Positions 21,181 through 32,065 of a DNA stretch of 64,000 nt are shown here, in pieces. A program made the translations under genes and the position numbers. Source of the DNA: Stromatinia cepivora. Its lineage: Eukaryota > Ascomycota > Leotiomycetes > Helotiales > Sclerotiniaceae. The DNA is taken from assembly GCA_014898415.1 (NCBI GenBank), contig RCTD01000014.1, forward strand, positions 1,302,001 to 1,366,000, in the 5' to 3' direction. The stretch's first letter is position 1. Every line of letters starts with the position of its first letter. The notes beneath the pieces were generated by a model. It saw only the letters and a program-made list of their open reading frames with translations. It ran no database searches and was not told the DNA's origin.

Positions 21181-23579
21181 ATGTCTCTATTTGGAGAACC
21201 CGATGATTCTGTCGAAGCAACGAACCTTCCGAAGTCGCGATTATCTCTCTTCGACGACGAACCAAGTTCAACACCAGGATCCAAATCTTCATTGTTCGCA
21301 GATGACGACGATGTCTCGGGAGGCTCGCCCTGGAATACATCAGTGCCGAAAAGACTAGATCGAGGAGATTTGCTGAAAACTCTCCTTCCAACATCAGACG
21401 TGCCTGAAAGTTACATTGATATCTTTGACGATGTACTCAAGGACGGCAATGATTCTAATGGAAAGCTCAGTAAAGCCGGCATCGCAAAACTTCTAAATGC
21501 TGCAAATTTAGGTCCTGATAAGTCGAGTTGGATCTTGAAGATCATTGCCCCTAATGCACAACTTCAAGACCTAGAACGGAACGAGGTCAACGTACTATTG
21601 GCATTGATTGGCTTGGCTCAGGAAGAGGAGGACGTTCATGATGTTACACTTGATGGCGTAGATGAGCGACGAAGGAGTCAGTGCTTTTTCTTAATTGATT
21701 TCGCTTGTTCTAATCTCATAAATGCGCAGATCTCCCGGTGCCCAAGCTTACAAGCTTGACAACAATATCAACCTCAAATTTTGTATCCTCTACCACAGAT
21801 GAATTAGCTGCGAAGTCTTCTGAACGACCTACCACTCCGCCATCTGTCCCTAGCTCATTTTCGCCCCAACAATCTCGAATGTCACGAAAGGATTCCCTCG
21901 AATTTCCCGAAGCTGATCCATGGGGCAGCCCAGCTCTTCATAAAGGCCATAATCATGCTAGCCCCAGATCGAATGGAGCGCCGACAAACGGAGCACGCGA
22001 GCCTGTGAGAACTACAAGTGGTTTTACAACTGCTTCTACCGGTGGATCAAATGAAAATCGACATCAGCAATCAAGAACTGCTCCCACAGAGCCTGCAAGT
22101 GGGGGATGGGGCTCCTATGACGCGAATCCAAATTTCAATAATTTGGCAGCAGCGCCAGTTGGTGGAAGTAGTGGATTTGGTGGTGATGGTGGAGAAGGGG
22201 AGCGACCGGAAGAACCTGCTCCACCAGCCCGCACATTTGGTGGTGGTCGTGTGACTAGCAATGGAGTGGAAGAGAATATAGTCGTCACTCTGTTAGCCGA
22301 GAAAGAGGGAATGTTTCTGTTTCAACACCATAACTATCAAATCTCTTCTGTTCGTAGGGGAAGTAAGGTTGTTAGAAGATACAGCGACTTTGTCTGGCTG
22401 TTAGATTGCTTACAAAAGCGATATCCTTTCAGACAATTACCACTTTTGCCGCCCAAGAGAGTCGCAGGTATGTTGAACAACCAAAAGAAATTTTCATTGC
22501 TAAAAAGAAGTTCTCTTTAGTGAACGGAAACCATTTGGCTGCCGAAAGCTCATTTATGGAGAAACGGAGGAGGGGATTAGCACGATTTTCCAATGCACTT
22601 GTCAGGCACCCCGTTCTTAGTCAAGAGCAGCTGGTCATAATGTTTTTAACTGTTCCAACCGTAGGCCTCCACTTCTTTTAAGTTTCATATATCGTTGCTA
22701 AGTACAGGCTAATTAGCATCAGGAGCTTGCTGTTTGGCGAAAGCAGGCTACTATATCTGTCCAGGAGGAATTTGTTGGACGACCACTACCTCCAGGACTG
22801 GAAGACTCCCTGCCGCCCACTTTGAACGATCTCTTCGCCCAGACTAGAACCGGTATTCGACGATCTGCAGATGCCTATGTTAACATGTGTAATCTCATGG
22901 ATCGTCTCGCCAAACGCAACGAAGGCCTTGCTGCGGATCATTTACGCATGGCGCTGTGTTTGCAATCGCTCACTGATGTCTCTCAAGACACCTACGCAAT
23001 CGACACTAACGATGTACCATTATTGAACGAGTGTCTCCATTCTACTGCGAAGCATCTTTCCAATAGTCAAAGTATTCTTGAAGATGAGGCTAAAGCCTGG
23101 GACCAAGGTGTTTTAGAAGATCTAAAGAGACAACGAGATTCACTTGTCAGCATGAGAGATATGTTCGACCGTCGGGATCGCTATGACAAGGACAACATAC
23201 CATATTTAGAACGTAGGATTGAGAACAACGAGAATAAACTAGTCACAATACGGTCAAAGCCGGAAAATATGGTTAAGCCAGGAGAGATTGAGAAGGTCAC
23301 GGAAGCCATTATCAAAGTAAGCTTCTCACAGATTCATTCAAGCTCAGAAGAATTAATGATTTGTAGGATAAGGAATCCATTGTAGCTCAACATGCACGAG
23401 GGATATTTATCAAAGAGTGTATCAGAGATGAGCTCATCTACTTTCAATCAACACAGTACAATATCATTCGACTCAATCAAGACTGGGCACAAGAACGTGT
23501 AAAGTACTCTGAGCTTCAAGCTCATAACTGGAGACAATTGGAAGAAGAGCTAGAAGGTGTGCAGATTGGGGCGAATTAG
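21181..23579 (+). CDS. mvp1: Sorting nexin MVP1
   Basis: Mvp1 is a PX-BAR sorting nexin that binds phosphoinositides on endosomes and promotes retrograde sorting, including vacuolar protein sorting. Five exons (21181-21676, 21730-22467, 22521-22660, 22723-23316, 23367-23579) give 726 residues. An EH-like helical N-terminus (about 60-150) is followed by a Ser/Gly/Pro-rich linker. The PX domain spans about 345-465, with RRYSDFVWLL, PLLPPKRVA and EKRRRGLARF as lipid-contact regions, and a C-terminal helical BAR region follows (AYVNMCNLMDRLAKRNEGLA to the end). The third intron has two in-frame acceptors, TTAG at 22716 and CATCAG at 22722. The second is preferred because it leaves a sensible branch distance and gives the family-like VPTELAVWRKQA. 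Confidence 0.93.
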
Positions 23580-23737
23580 GAGGAAGTGCATTACGGCTAC
23601 TTTTCATTGCGTCCTTTTGAAAACTTTACTTAGATACCATTAGCAGCATTCATTTTGGAGGGGTTCATTTATTCAAAGCGTCAGTTATACTTGTATACAT
23701 AAATATTGTTTGGAATGTTGGAATGGGAAGATATATG

Positions 23738-23764
23738 GTGTGTGTGTGTATGTGTGTGTGTGTA
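23738..23764 (+). repeat. (GT)n microsatellite
   Basis: A GT repeat with one interruption lies in the 3' flank of MVP1, about 160 bp after the stop. The rest of 23580-24248 is AT-rich and holds the DCN1 promoter; no gene was seen there. Confidence 0.8.
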
Positions 23765-24248
23765 GTGAATTCCATGAAGGGCCAGTAGGTAATGATGCTT
23801 CAAAATAATAATACCAATTGTGATTAAAGTGAACAACCTCTTCAAAGTTTAACGGAATCATTCAAAGTATATCAGAAAATTAGACTGTACAAGTTGAAGG
23901 GAAGCAATTGTAGGTTGAAATAATAATGCCTTCACAAAATTCGGAATAATTCGTGAATCCCTTGTACTTGACACTATACTTGTGGAAGTACTATCCTGAA
24001 TTACCTACTAGGTAGTGAAGATTCTCCCCCCTTTTCCTTTTGTCGAAAATCAACCTGAAACAAATATCGCTTATGATAACTTTCTTATCTTGACACGAAA
24101 TTACCGTTATCCATAAACTTTATTTATTACGCTATGCTGCGGGAGTAATAAGACCGGACCAAAAGTCCATGTTCTTAAAATCACAACCCCGCCATCTACC
24201 TCCAGACATTCAATAAACCCAAAATCCAGAGGTCAGAACTCTCTCAAC

Positions 24249-25825
24249 ATGCCTCTAACTGCCCCACAGCGTTCCATGCTTAATGAGTTCATGCAAATTA
24301 CTGGCGTTTCAGAAAGGAATGGTACAAAAGTGAGTAATTGCCGGCTCAAGCTCTTCCACGCTGTAAACACAAGAACCGCATACTGATAGATCTTGGTTTT
24401 GCAGATCCTCAAAGGAACAGGCTGGAGATTAGAGGCAGCATGCGATAGGTGAGCGAATATTTTACTTTATATAACTGGTAGAAGCTGCACAGGACGAATA
24501 CCGATTCTCATGGACAATATTCGATTAACGATCAACGATCCTCTCGATCTTCGATATGAATATGGACTTTTGATGGCATCTTTGGGAATTACTTGGAGCA
24601 TGTATGGCTGGTCAAATGTGTCACTGTACATGGAGTTTGATGGGCAGATATACACACAAGGAACAAGGATAGGAAATACTTAGGGGCGTCTGTTTCTATC
24701 CGCTACTTCATTCCTCAAAACACTGATGAGTTGGAGGATTACCGGTCCAGAGGACTCTCTTCAACTCGAATACCATCGATAATCCACTTCACTATACCTT
24801 TTGTGGTCTGGATATGCCCGATTCTGTTCGGATCCATTCCAAAGTGATTCTGCACCTTCAACCGCAGACGGCACTTCTGGCAGAAAACCTCTGGTCTCTC
24901 CCTTATCACCAGTTCTTAGTGCCGACGGTTCGAGTTCATGGTCGAAGCTCTTCCAGCTCATATTACAGCTTAAATGTCTGATCTATACTGATATTTCAAC
25001 CATAATAGTTTCTTCCAAGCAAATCATAATGCCATTCCCCCCGCCCAAGCAAAGGAAAAGGAGACTTTAACGAAGCTTTTCGAGAGTTATCGCAGTATGT
25101 ACTTTGCACATTCTCTCCCAAAATTACTTTAATACGAAAGAAGCTGAATATTGGCAATTTAGCATTCAGTGATGATGTTGATATGGTTGGTGTTGATGGC
25201 ACTATGAAGTATTTCGGGAATGATTTGGGCGTCAATCTCGAAGGTGTTGAATTTCTGATCCCATGCGAAATTATTCAAGTACCATCAATAGGAGAGATGT
25301 CCAAAGAGGGCTTTGTTGAAGGATGGAAGAAGCTTGGGTAATACCCCCCTCACACTATTTACACTCGGCTGCTGACATTTAATCAAAAGCCTTGACACAA
25401 TACCAAAGCAAAAGTCGTACATTTCGAAGGCTGTATCATCATTGTCGACTGATATAGAGCTGTTCAAGAGAGTATACAAGCACACCTTCATATGTGCTCG
25501 TGAAAAGGGGCAGAAAGCGCTCTCATTAGAACTTGCCAGTGTATATTGGGAACTCTTGTTCAATGCACCAGGAAGGCAATGGAAGACTGCCTCGACAGAT
25601 TGGATCACATCATGGTTGGAATTCCTCGGACAGAACTGGAAGAAGAGTGTGAACAGAGATTTATGGAACCAAACATATCAATTCCATGCAAAGACAATGG
25701 AGGATGAAAGTCTGAGTTTCTGGAACGAGGATGGAGCATGGCCGAGCGTTATTGATGAATTTGTTGCATGGGTGAAGAAGAACAGGGGCGATCCGGAAGC
25801 TGGAGAGACAATGGAGACTGATTGA
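24249..25825 (+). CDS. dcn1: Defective-in-cullin-neddylation protein DCN1
   Basis: Dcn1 is a scaffold-type E3 that stimulates Nedd8/Rub1 transfer to cullins. Exons 24249-24329, 24405-24448, 25009-25094, 25163-25337 and 25390-25825 give 273 residues, near the yeast length. The N-terminal UBA-like part runs MLNEFMQITGVSERNGTK, then ILKGTGWRLEAACD and SFFQANHNAIPP. The C-terminal PONY/DCUN1 domain includes DIELFKRVYKHTFICAREKG, a basic and hydrophobic core, and WITSWLEFLGQNW near the end. Intron 2 (24449-25008) is 560 nt, about ten times the local norm, yet its ends (GTGAGC, TACTGAT branch, AATAG) restore the family sequence. The 3' end opposes the bS6m gene. Confidence 0.9.
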
Positions 25826-26081
25826 GAAGGCATGATGAAGCTTTAGAAGCGACAGTTTTTATTTATTTTACTTGCAGCGAAGTACATTCCTGATTTGCAC
25901 GATGGCGTTCTAGGTAGCAAGACTGGCGTTCAGACACCATATAAGCAAGTGAGGAGGAAATACCTTGACCTCAATCCCTTAGTGTAAATTCAACCTCCAT
26001 ATCCTGGCGGCATGCAAATGTTGACTGGATTCCCCTTCTGACGCCTACTAATACAATATAAAATGATATCATGCCACCCAT

Positions 26082-26579
26082 TCAATTCTCTTTCAAATGC
26101 TCTTTCATTGTCCAAGGAATTGTCGAACCAATTTTACTCAAACTCTCCAATGTTCCATCTCCCAATTTCACCGAACTAAACTTGATCATCCGTGGATCTA
26201 ATCCAAGAGTCGTCCGTACATTATCTTGTGTCTTGCTCGAAGCGTCATATCTCATGACAAAGTAGTGCCCTTCATGGTATTGTGCTTGATGTTTGCGGGT
26301 TCGTTTGGGTAAACTAGATATTCCCCAGTTGCGTATGCCGCGTATGGTACCGCCGGATCTGAGGACGAGAGATCCAGCTGTGCGGGCAATTCTGTAGGTG
26401 AAGAAAGGGTAATTAGTCTTGATGACTGAGGTGGTAGGAGGGGAAAGGAAAGAGGTGGTTTACTCTTTGACCTCGACGAGGTTTCCGGGTCGGACCTGGA
26501 GACTTGTTAGTTAAATACTCTTTTGATTTATTCTATTCTCTAGCAGAAGACTTACAATTGCGACAAGCTCATACAACAT
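26082..26579 (-). CDS. mrp17: Mitochondrial ribosomal protein bS6m (MRP17 type)
   Basis: A small-subunit protein of the mitochondrial ribosome with the S6 ferredoxin-like fold. The exons are complement of 26579-26556 (8 codons), 26495-26464 (32 nt) and 26391-26082, giving 121 residues. The spliced N-terminus MLYELVAIVRPGNLVEVKEI is diagnostic of the family, followed by RSGGTIRGIRNWGISSLPKR, then HYFVMRYDASSK and GLDPRMIKFSSVKLGDG. Introns of 60 and 72 nt use GTAAGT/CCAG and GTAACC/ACAG. The two tiny first exons explain why no long frame shows at the start. Convergent with DCN1 and divergent from RRB1. Confidence 0.93.
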
Positions 26580-26777
26580 CTTGGTGGCTACATTCGAATT
26601 TTGATATTGATGGGTCTCGACTCAAGATTGTTCAAATCAACCGGAATTCAGATTCGCCGACGCTAACTTTACGAATAAAAAAATATTGCGATTGTGATTG
26701 ACGATAAGAAAACCCCCACAATCTATTCAATAATTTTTTTGAGGGGTCGCAAATTATCTACAACAAAAATATACAAA
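26580..26777. promoter_or_regulatory. Bidirectional promoter, bS6m / RRB1
   Basis: Only 198 bp separate the two divergent start codons, so both genes share this region. It is AT-rich with A and T runs next to RRB1 and contains GGGGTCGC at about 26743-26750. No clear TATA box. Co-expression of a mitoribosomal and a cytosolic ribosome assembly gene would be a sensible outcome but is inferred. Confidence 0.5.
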
Positions 26778-28315
26778 ATGTCGAAACGCCCAGCTGAAGA
26801 TGAGGACATGGACCTGTCGTTGAAGGCAGGGGAGAGGCCGGAAAAACCAGAGTTGGATGATGGGGTGGGAGAATTTGAGGACGAATTCGAGGATGAGTAC
26901 GAGAGTGAAGATGAGATTTTGGAAGCAGGTGTAGATGGAAGACCTGATGCTGAGAGGGAGGCTGAAGAAGCAGGTTCGTAGAGGCAATCATGAAGCAATT
27001 TCGAGTGCGTAGCTTTCGAAAGTTTACTAACATGCTTATAGAGGCCATGGAAGTCGATCAACAAACTTTCATAGTTGGTAGGAATAAATTAGAACCAGGG
27101 CAGACATTATCCCCTGATCTTTCTACATACGAAATGCTTCACGCTCTGAGTACTCCTTGGCCCTGTCTCTCTTTCGATATACTGAAGGATGGTTTTGGCG
27201 ACAACAGGAAAACATACCCCGCTACTATGTATGCAGTCGCAGGAACACAGGCAGAAAGTAAACGGGAAAAGGAAAATCAATTGATGGTTATGAAGTTCAG
27301 TGGACTGAGCAGAATGGAGAGGGAACAGGGTGAAGAAGACTCGGATGAAGATGAAGATGAAGACTCGGATCCTATCCTCGAATCGGCTTCGATACCCCTC
27401 ACTGCTACTACAAACAGAATACGTTCACACCAGACACCCGCGTCCGACTCGTCGCGGCCTCCCACTACTCTGACTGCCTCGATGAGCGAATCTGGTCAGG
27501 TTCTCATTCACGATATTACCCCTCATTTATCCTCTTTTGATACCCCAGGCACTGTTATCACTCCACAACAAAATAAACCTTTATCTACTCTTCGAATGCA
27601 CAAATCGGAAGGTTATGCCGTTGATTGGTCTCCTCTGATATCTACTGGAAAGTTGGTAACAGGAGATAATGATGGCAAAATTTATGTCACTACAAGAACT
27701 GCCGGAGAAGGTTGGGCAGTCGACTCTCGTCCATTCACAGGCCATAGTGGAAGTATCGAAGAATTACAATGGAGTCCTTCCGAAAAGAACGTCTTCGCAT
27801 CCGCATCTAGCGATGGTACAATCAAAGTATGGGACGTACGGAGTAAAAGTCGAACTGCAGCTCTTACAGTCCAAGTAAGCGAGACAGACGTCAACGTCAT
27901 GTCCTGGTCACATCAAACATCCCATCTCCTCGCTTCCGGCGCCGACGATGGAGTCTGGGCAGTTTGGGATCTTCGAAACTGGAAACCTACAAATAACTCT
28001 TTACCATCTAAACCTACCCCAGTCGCCAGTTTCAATTTCCACAAAGAACAAATTACTAGTGTAGAATGGCATCCTACGGACGACAGTATCGTGGCTGTAG
28101 CTGCTGGTGATGATACATTGACGCTCTGGGATTTGGCGGTAGAATTGGATGATGAGGAAAGTAAAGATACAGGTGGTGTTAATGATGTACCGCCACAACT
28201 TTTGTTTGTGCATTATATGGCTAAGGTCAAGGAAGCACATTGGCATCCACAGATTCCCGGGGCCTTGGTGGGAACGGGGGAGAACTTTAATGTTTTTAAG
28301 ACAATTAGTGTTTAG
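26778..28315 (+). CDS. rrb1: Ribosome assembly protein RRB1 (GRWD1 family)
   Basis: Rrb1 is a nuclear WD40 chaperone that binds ribosomal protein uL3 (Rpl3) for early 60S assembly. Exons 26778-26973 and 27042-28315 give 489 residues. The N-terminus is strongly acidic (GEFEDEFEDEYESEDEILEA). The conserved GRWD segment STYEMLHALSTPWPCLSFDI lies at about residues 94-113. A second acidic stretch (EEDSDEDEDEDSD) precedes the beta-propeller, whose repeats are clear from GYAVDWSP onward (for example HSGSIEELQWSPSEKNVFAS and DGTIKVWDVR). The 68-nt intron has an atypical GTTCGT donor but a perfect TACTAAC branch site and TATAG acceptor. Confidence 0.93.
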
Positions 28316-29983
28316 AAATGAAGTTGAAGGGAAAATGAAAAGTAAGAGATGACAATGAAAAAAAGTTTAACATTTACCTACTGCATTTCTCTTCGGAATC
28401 TTGTTGACTGTTACTCAAGTAGACACCCTGAGTCTAAGATATCCCGTCCATCCATCCATCCATCCATCGGCTACAATAACCTAGCCCCGGAAATATCCCA
28501 GATTGTACTAGGTACTTACTCCCTCGTAGTACTTCCCTAACCAGCTGGTAAAATATCGATTTTTGAATTCCTAGGGTCAGGTCACATCGCTTCTTGGTAT
28601 GAATATATACTAGGCATTCTCCCGTCTTTAGACATTCTTGATCAATAATACATGTTCTGGAATCTCCTTCTGCATGAATTACGACTAATACGATTGGATA
28701 AGGTGCGCGAGATGCGGTTATACTATAGCTAATGGTGCGTATTGTGGTGTTGTATGAAATAAGTGTTAGAGTTAGATTTAGAAGGGTGAGAACTGGTGAG
28801 GAAATCCAGAAATGCTATAGATATCTAGATGCGAAACTAAAAGCTAAAAACTCTTTTCCGATTCAATATTTCAATATTTCAATACTCAACTCCCCTGTCT
28901 TCCGAAGAATGGTCGTGTACATCCCCTCTATAAGCAGATATCCGCGCAGATGGATAGGCAAATAAGTATGGTAAGCTATGGTAAGCTGGTGGGTGGGAAT
29001 GTGAATGTGAATGTAAATGGATGGATGGGTGAATGGATGGATGGATGGTTATGGTTATGAAGCTGAATTAGATTGAATTGGGTGAACTAGATGGGTTGGT
29101 AGGTTGGGTAGTGTTTTCGGGGTTTTATGATGGGATTTGGATATCTAAATTGGGTTTTTGTTTTTTTGAGGTAGAGGTAGATGAAAGGGAATGAAAGGAG
29201 GAAGTTTGAGGGAGATATATTGTGAACTTATAAGGTAGCTATTGGTTTTTCATATGTACATATATGAGTCGATATCAATTGATATAAATTTGGATCGGAT
29301 CGGATTGGTTTACCTACCTAGTATTTTCTTTCATTATTGCGTCTTCCTAACTAAATAGCTAATAAAATACCAAATACAATACACCCGCATCAATAACTCC
29401 ATCCATGCAAGCAAAATATGTATGTCACCTCGTGATCGCATCAGCAACAGGGTTCTATAAGCCCTCAGTAAGCCCCTTTAGCTGGGCTTGAGCTGGGCTT
29501 GAGCTAAGCTTGAGTTTTATCAAAGAAGTATTGGTGCGTAGCTGTAGACATAAGGCAAGGATGAGAGAATGACCTTTCCCCGCAAATATGCAAATGTGTG
29601 TAGAGGTTGTGGAACGGTAGACGGATGGATGGGTGGGAGATTGTACGATAGGTGAGGTGAGGTGGATGAGGTGTGTGAGGTATGGGGTGATAAATGGCGG
29701 CTCATTTTTTTCTGTTCTTTTTCGGTTTGTGATTTTGATTTTGATTTTGTTTGTGATGGGATGATTCTTAATTCTTGATTCTTGAGATCATTTTTTATAG
29801 GATCTATTTTACTTTTACTTGAAGTTGGTTCTTATTGCCAACCAGCAGAGCATATACCAAATGAGTGATCCAAGTCCAATTCCTATTCAGCTTCCTTGAG
29901 GAAATGAAGGAGATATTCTTTTGACTGGGTCTCTCTTCCATTGCATTCTACAAATCGAAGAAACTATACACACGAATGTGGAT
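28316..29983. other. Intergenic, low-complexity, no supported gene
   Basis: The stretch has several simple repeats: CATC repeats at about 28446-28468, ATGG repeats at about 29024-29050, and a tandem AGCTGGGCTTG-type repeat at about 29480-29515 with three copies. A short ATG frame of 13 codons lies at about 29860-29900. No family-like coding sequence was found. Confidence 0.45.
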
Positions 29984-30835
29984 ATGGTACCACTTCACCA
30001 TTCCATGCCCATCTCACTCCACACCCAACTTCAAGAACCATTCCGGTTCAAACTCCTCACCAATCCCCCTAACGAATCCTCCTTCCCCTCTTTCGCATCT
30101 GCATCCCTTCCCTACCGCTCCAAACGTGCGCGCGCTCTCTCAGACGTCGATGGTAACGGGAATTCCGTGGAGGAAGGTCGGAAAAAAAGAAGGTTGCGTC
30201 TTCATCTAATTACATCGCGATTAAGTCGGCCTTTTTCTGTGCCTGCTACTAACATAAATATTGCAAATCGAGGGGGTTCTGCAAAGAATTTTGTGTTAGG
30301 AGGGATAAGGAGATTCGGAGAACAGGGAGGAAAGAAAGAGATTGGGATTGGGAGTGGAAAGAATGTGTTGAGAAAAATTGCGATATTGAATCGGGTGAGG
30401 TTGCAAATGCGTGGCGCAAGGGAAGTTCTGAGTGTTTGTCGTGGGAGTGAGAGTGAGCGGAAGGGGGAGAGATTAGGGTTGGATGTGGGCATACATTTGA
30501 GGGGGATTGTGAAGGTGACAGAAAAACAAAACAAAAGGTGGAATGAATTTGTGTTGCCGCCAAGTCCGCTTGGAAAATCGAACTACGATGCTCTGGACTC
30601 CGAAGATGAGACGTCGACAAATGAACCGGAGGACGGACGTGAGAAGGAAATCTATAGTGATTTCAATGTGATGTGTCCATTGGGCGAGGGGGAGGATTAT
30701 GAGTATATGGATACACTTGATGGCCTTTCACCGGAGGATATGCAGGAGCAGCCGCCGAGTCCGCCGGAAGAAGAGAGGATTGTGGAGATTTTGAGGGAGG
30801 AGGAGAGATTGCTGGTGGGTTACGACAGGCAATAA
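29984..30835 (+). CDS. Conserved-looking fungal protein of unknown function
   Basis: An intronless frame of 283 residues runs from ATG 29984; ATG 30005 (276 residues) is equally possible. The most distinctive part is a basic segment KKRRLRLHLITSRLSRPFSV near residues 70-90, which resembles a motif I associate with uncharacterised filamentous-ascomycete proteins and which could include a nuclear signal. The middle is Arg/Gly-rich, and the C-terminal 90 residues are acidic and Pro-rich (DALDSEDETSTNEPEDGREK, PPSPPEEERIVEILREEERL). No enzyme motif or membrane segment is seen. A nuclear regulatory role would fit the charge pattern, but that is speculative. Confidence 0.65.
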   Translation: MVPLHHSMPISLHTQLQEPFRFKLLTNPPNESSFPSFASASLPYRSKRARALSDVDGNGNSVEEGRKKRRLRLHLITSRLSRPFSVPATNINIANRGGSAKNFVLGGIRRFGEQGGKKEIGIGSGKNVLRKIAILNRVRLQMRGAREVLSVCRGSESERKGERLGLDVGIHLRGIVKVTEKQNKRWNEFVLPPSPLGKSNYDALDSEDETSTNEPEDGREKEIYSDFNVMCPLGEGEDYEYMDTLDGLSPEDMQEQPPSPPEEERIVEILREEERLLVGYDRQ

Positions 30836-31116
30836 AGGGAAAAAATGGAGATAACTGGGAGATATCTCTCAAAGGCCATAACAGGATCTGGAAAGAAGGA
30901 GAAAATCCGGAACTATCCACTTTGGTAGACAAAGTTCCTTGTCGAGGGCTCTCTGAAGGCCCTGAATCCCAAAATTGGAGGCTAATTTGAATACTTTAAG
31001 GAAATGGTCGAAGTCATGGTGTGGGCGTGTGCATAGGAAGGTGATCAAAAAGAACAAAAAAAAGATAAGCATAGGCAGTCGGGTCTCTTGGAGTTAAAGC
31101 CTTTTTGTACTGCTTT

Positions 31117-31758
31117 TTAAGCCTGGAGTTTTGAGGCGCGATCTGCTGCAATATCACACATCGCCTGCATTCATTGGAGTTAGCTACAAAATCATTTTTA
31201 ATTTCACACACGTCTTACCTGAATAGCCTCCTTTCTCTCACGTCCAATATCTCCCCTAGATATTCTTCTTCTCATATCTTCAAAAATTGCAGGTCTCGAT
31301 CTCCCATTCACGAAAACACTAACATCATGATTAGCACTTGCTTATCTACTATATAAATAGGTACACCCATACACATATCTTAAGCCTGGAAAAGTCTTCT
31401 CATATTCTCCATTAAGACCCTTTAACTTCTCAGCTTCTTCAGTAGGTCCAGTATTCAATTGAGCTTGTTCAGCCTTTGATTGCAGACTTTCTACTTTCTT
31501 CTCGCCTAACCTAGGATGAGAACCAAGAATCTTGTCTAGCCACTCTTTATCACTTGGTAATGTACTTTCTGATAATTCAACGAGTTGAACACCGACACTT
31601 GCGATAAGATCATTGTAAGACTCGAATGTTGTGGTATGAAGTAGATCCATAGAGAGTGTGTGAAGAGCAGTACATGGCTCGAATAGGGCGTCGAGGACAC
31701 CAGATCGTTCATTAGTTGATAGGGAGGGAACTCCAGCGATAGGAGGTAGGGGATTCAT
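31117..31758 (-). CDS. OHCU decarboxylase (purine catabolism)
   Basis: This enzyme converts 2-oxo-4-hydroxy-4-carboxy-5-ureidoimidazoline to S-allantoin, the last step of urate oxidation. The exons are complement of 31758-31373, 31318-31219 and 31164-31117, giving 177 residues. The family core is clear: HPRLGEKKVESLQSKAEQAQ, then LNGEYEKTFPGLRYV joined by splicing to VFVNGRSRPAIFEDMRRRIS. Both introns are 54 nt (GTATGG/TTAG and GTAAGA/GCAG). The last exon supplies MCDIAADRASKLQA. There is no obvious C-terminal peroxisome signal, so a cytosolic location is possible. It is divergent from PRP19. Confidence 0.88.
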
Positions 31759-32065
31759 TGTGCCTGATATTTTTGATAGAAAAGCTTTTTTAATAAGGAA
31801 CTGAGAAGAAGATTTGACAAACAGATTATTTGACTATTCAAGAAAATATGTGACCTAGCTGCAGGTGAGTATTATACACTCCGTATATCAATAAGGCAGT
31901 ATCTATCTATGAATTCCCCACAGGGCCGGCGCCGGGAGCTTTCGAGCTACAAACTAATCCCAAAATAGCTTAGCTCAAATGCAATTGGTCGCGACCTCAA
32001 AATATCTTTTTGTCGGGTCGCGCCGTGAGCTTCAAGCTTTAAACCCCATATCAACGCGAATCAAC
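31759..32065. promoter_or_regulatory. Bidirectional promoter, OHCU decarboxylase / PRP19
   Basis: The 307 bp between divergent start codons contain a perfect 10-bp palindrome GGTCGCGACC (31987-31996) and a second GGTCGCG (32016-32022) 29 bp downstream. The two copies, roughly 45-80 bp before the PRP19 start, are a reasonable candidate factor-binding pair. The binding factor is unknown. Confidence 0.4.

Noticed and set aside
24920..24940. GGTTCGAGTTC, resembling a tRNA B box
   Set aside because: No A box, acceptor stem or anticodon arm at the right distance; it lies in the DCN1 intron.
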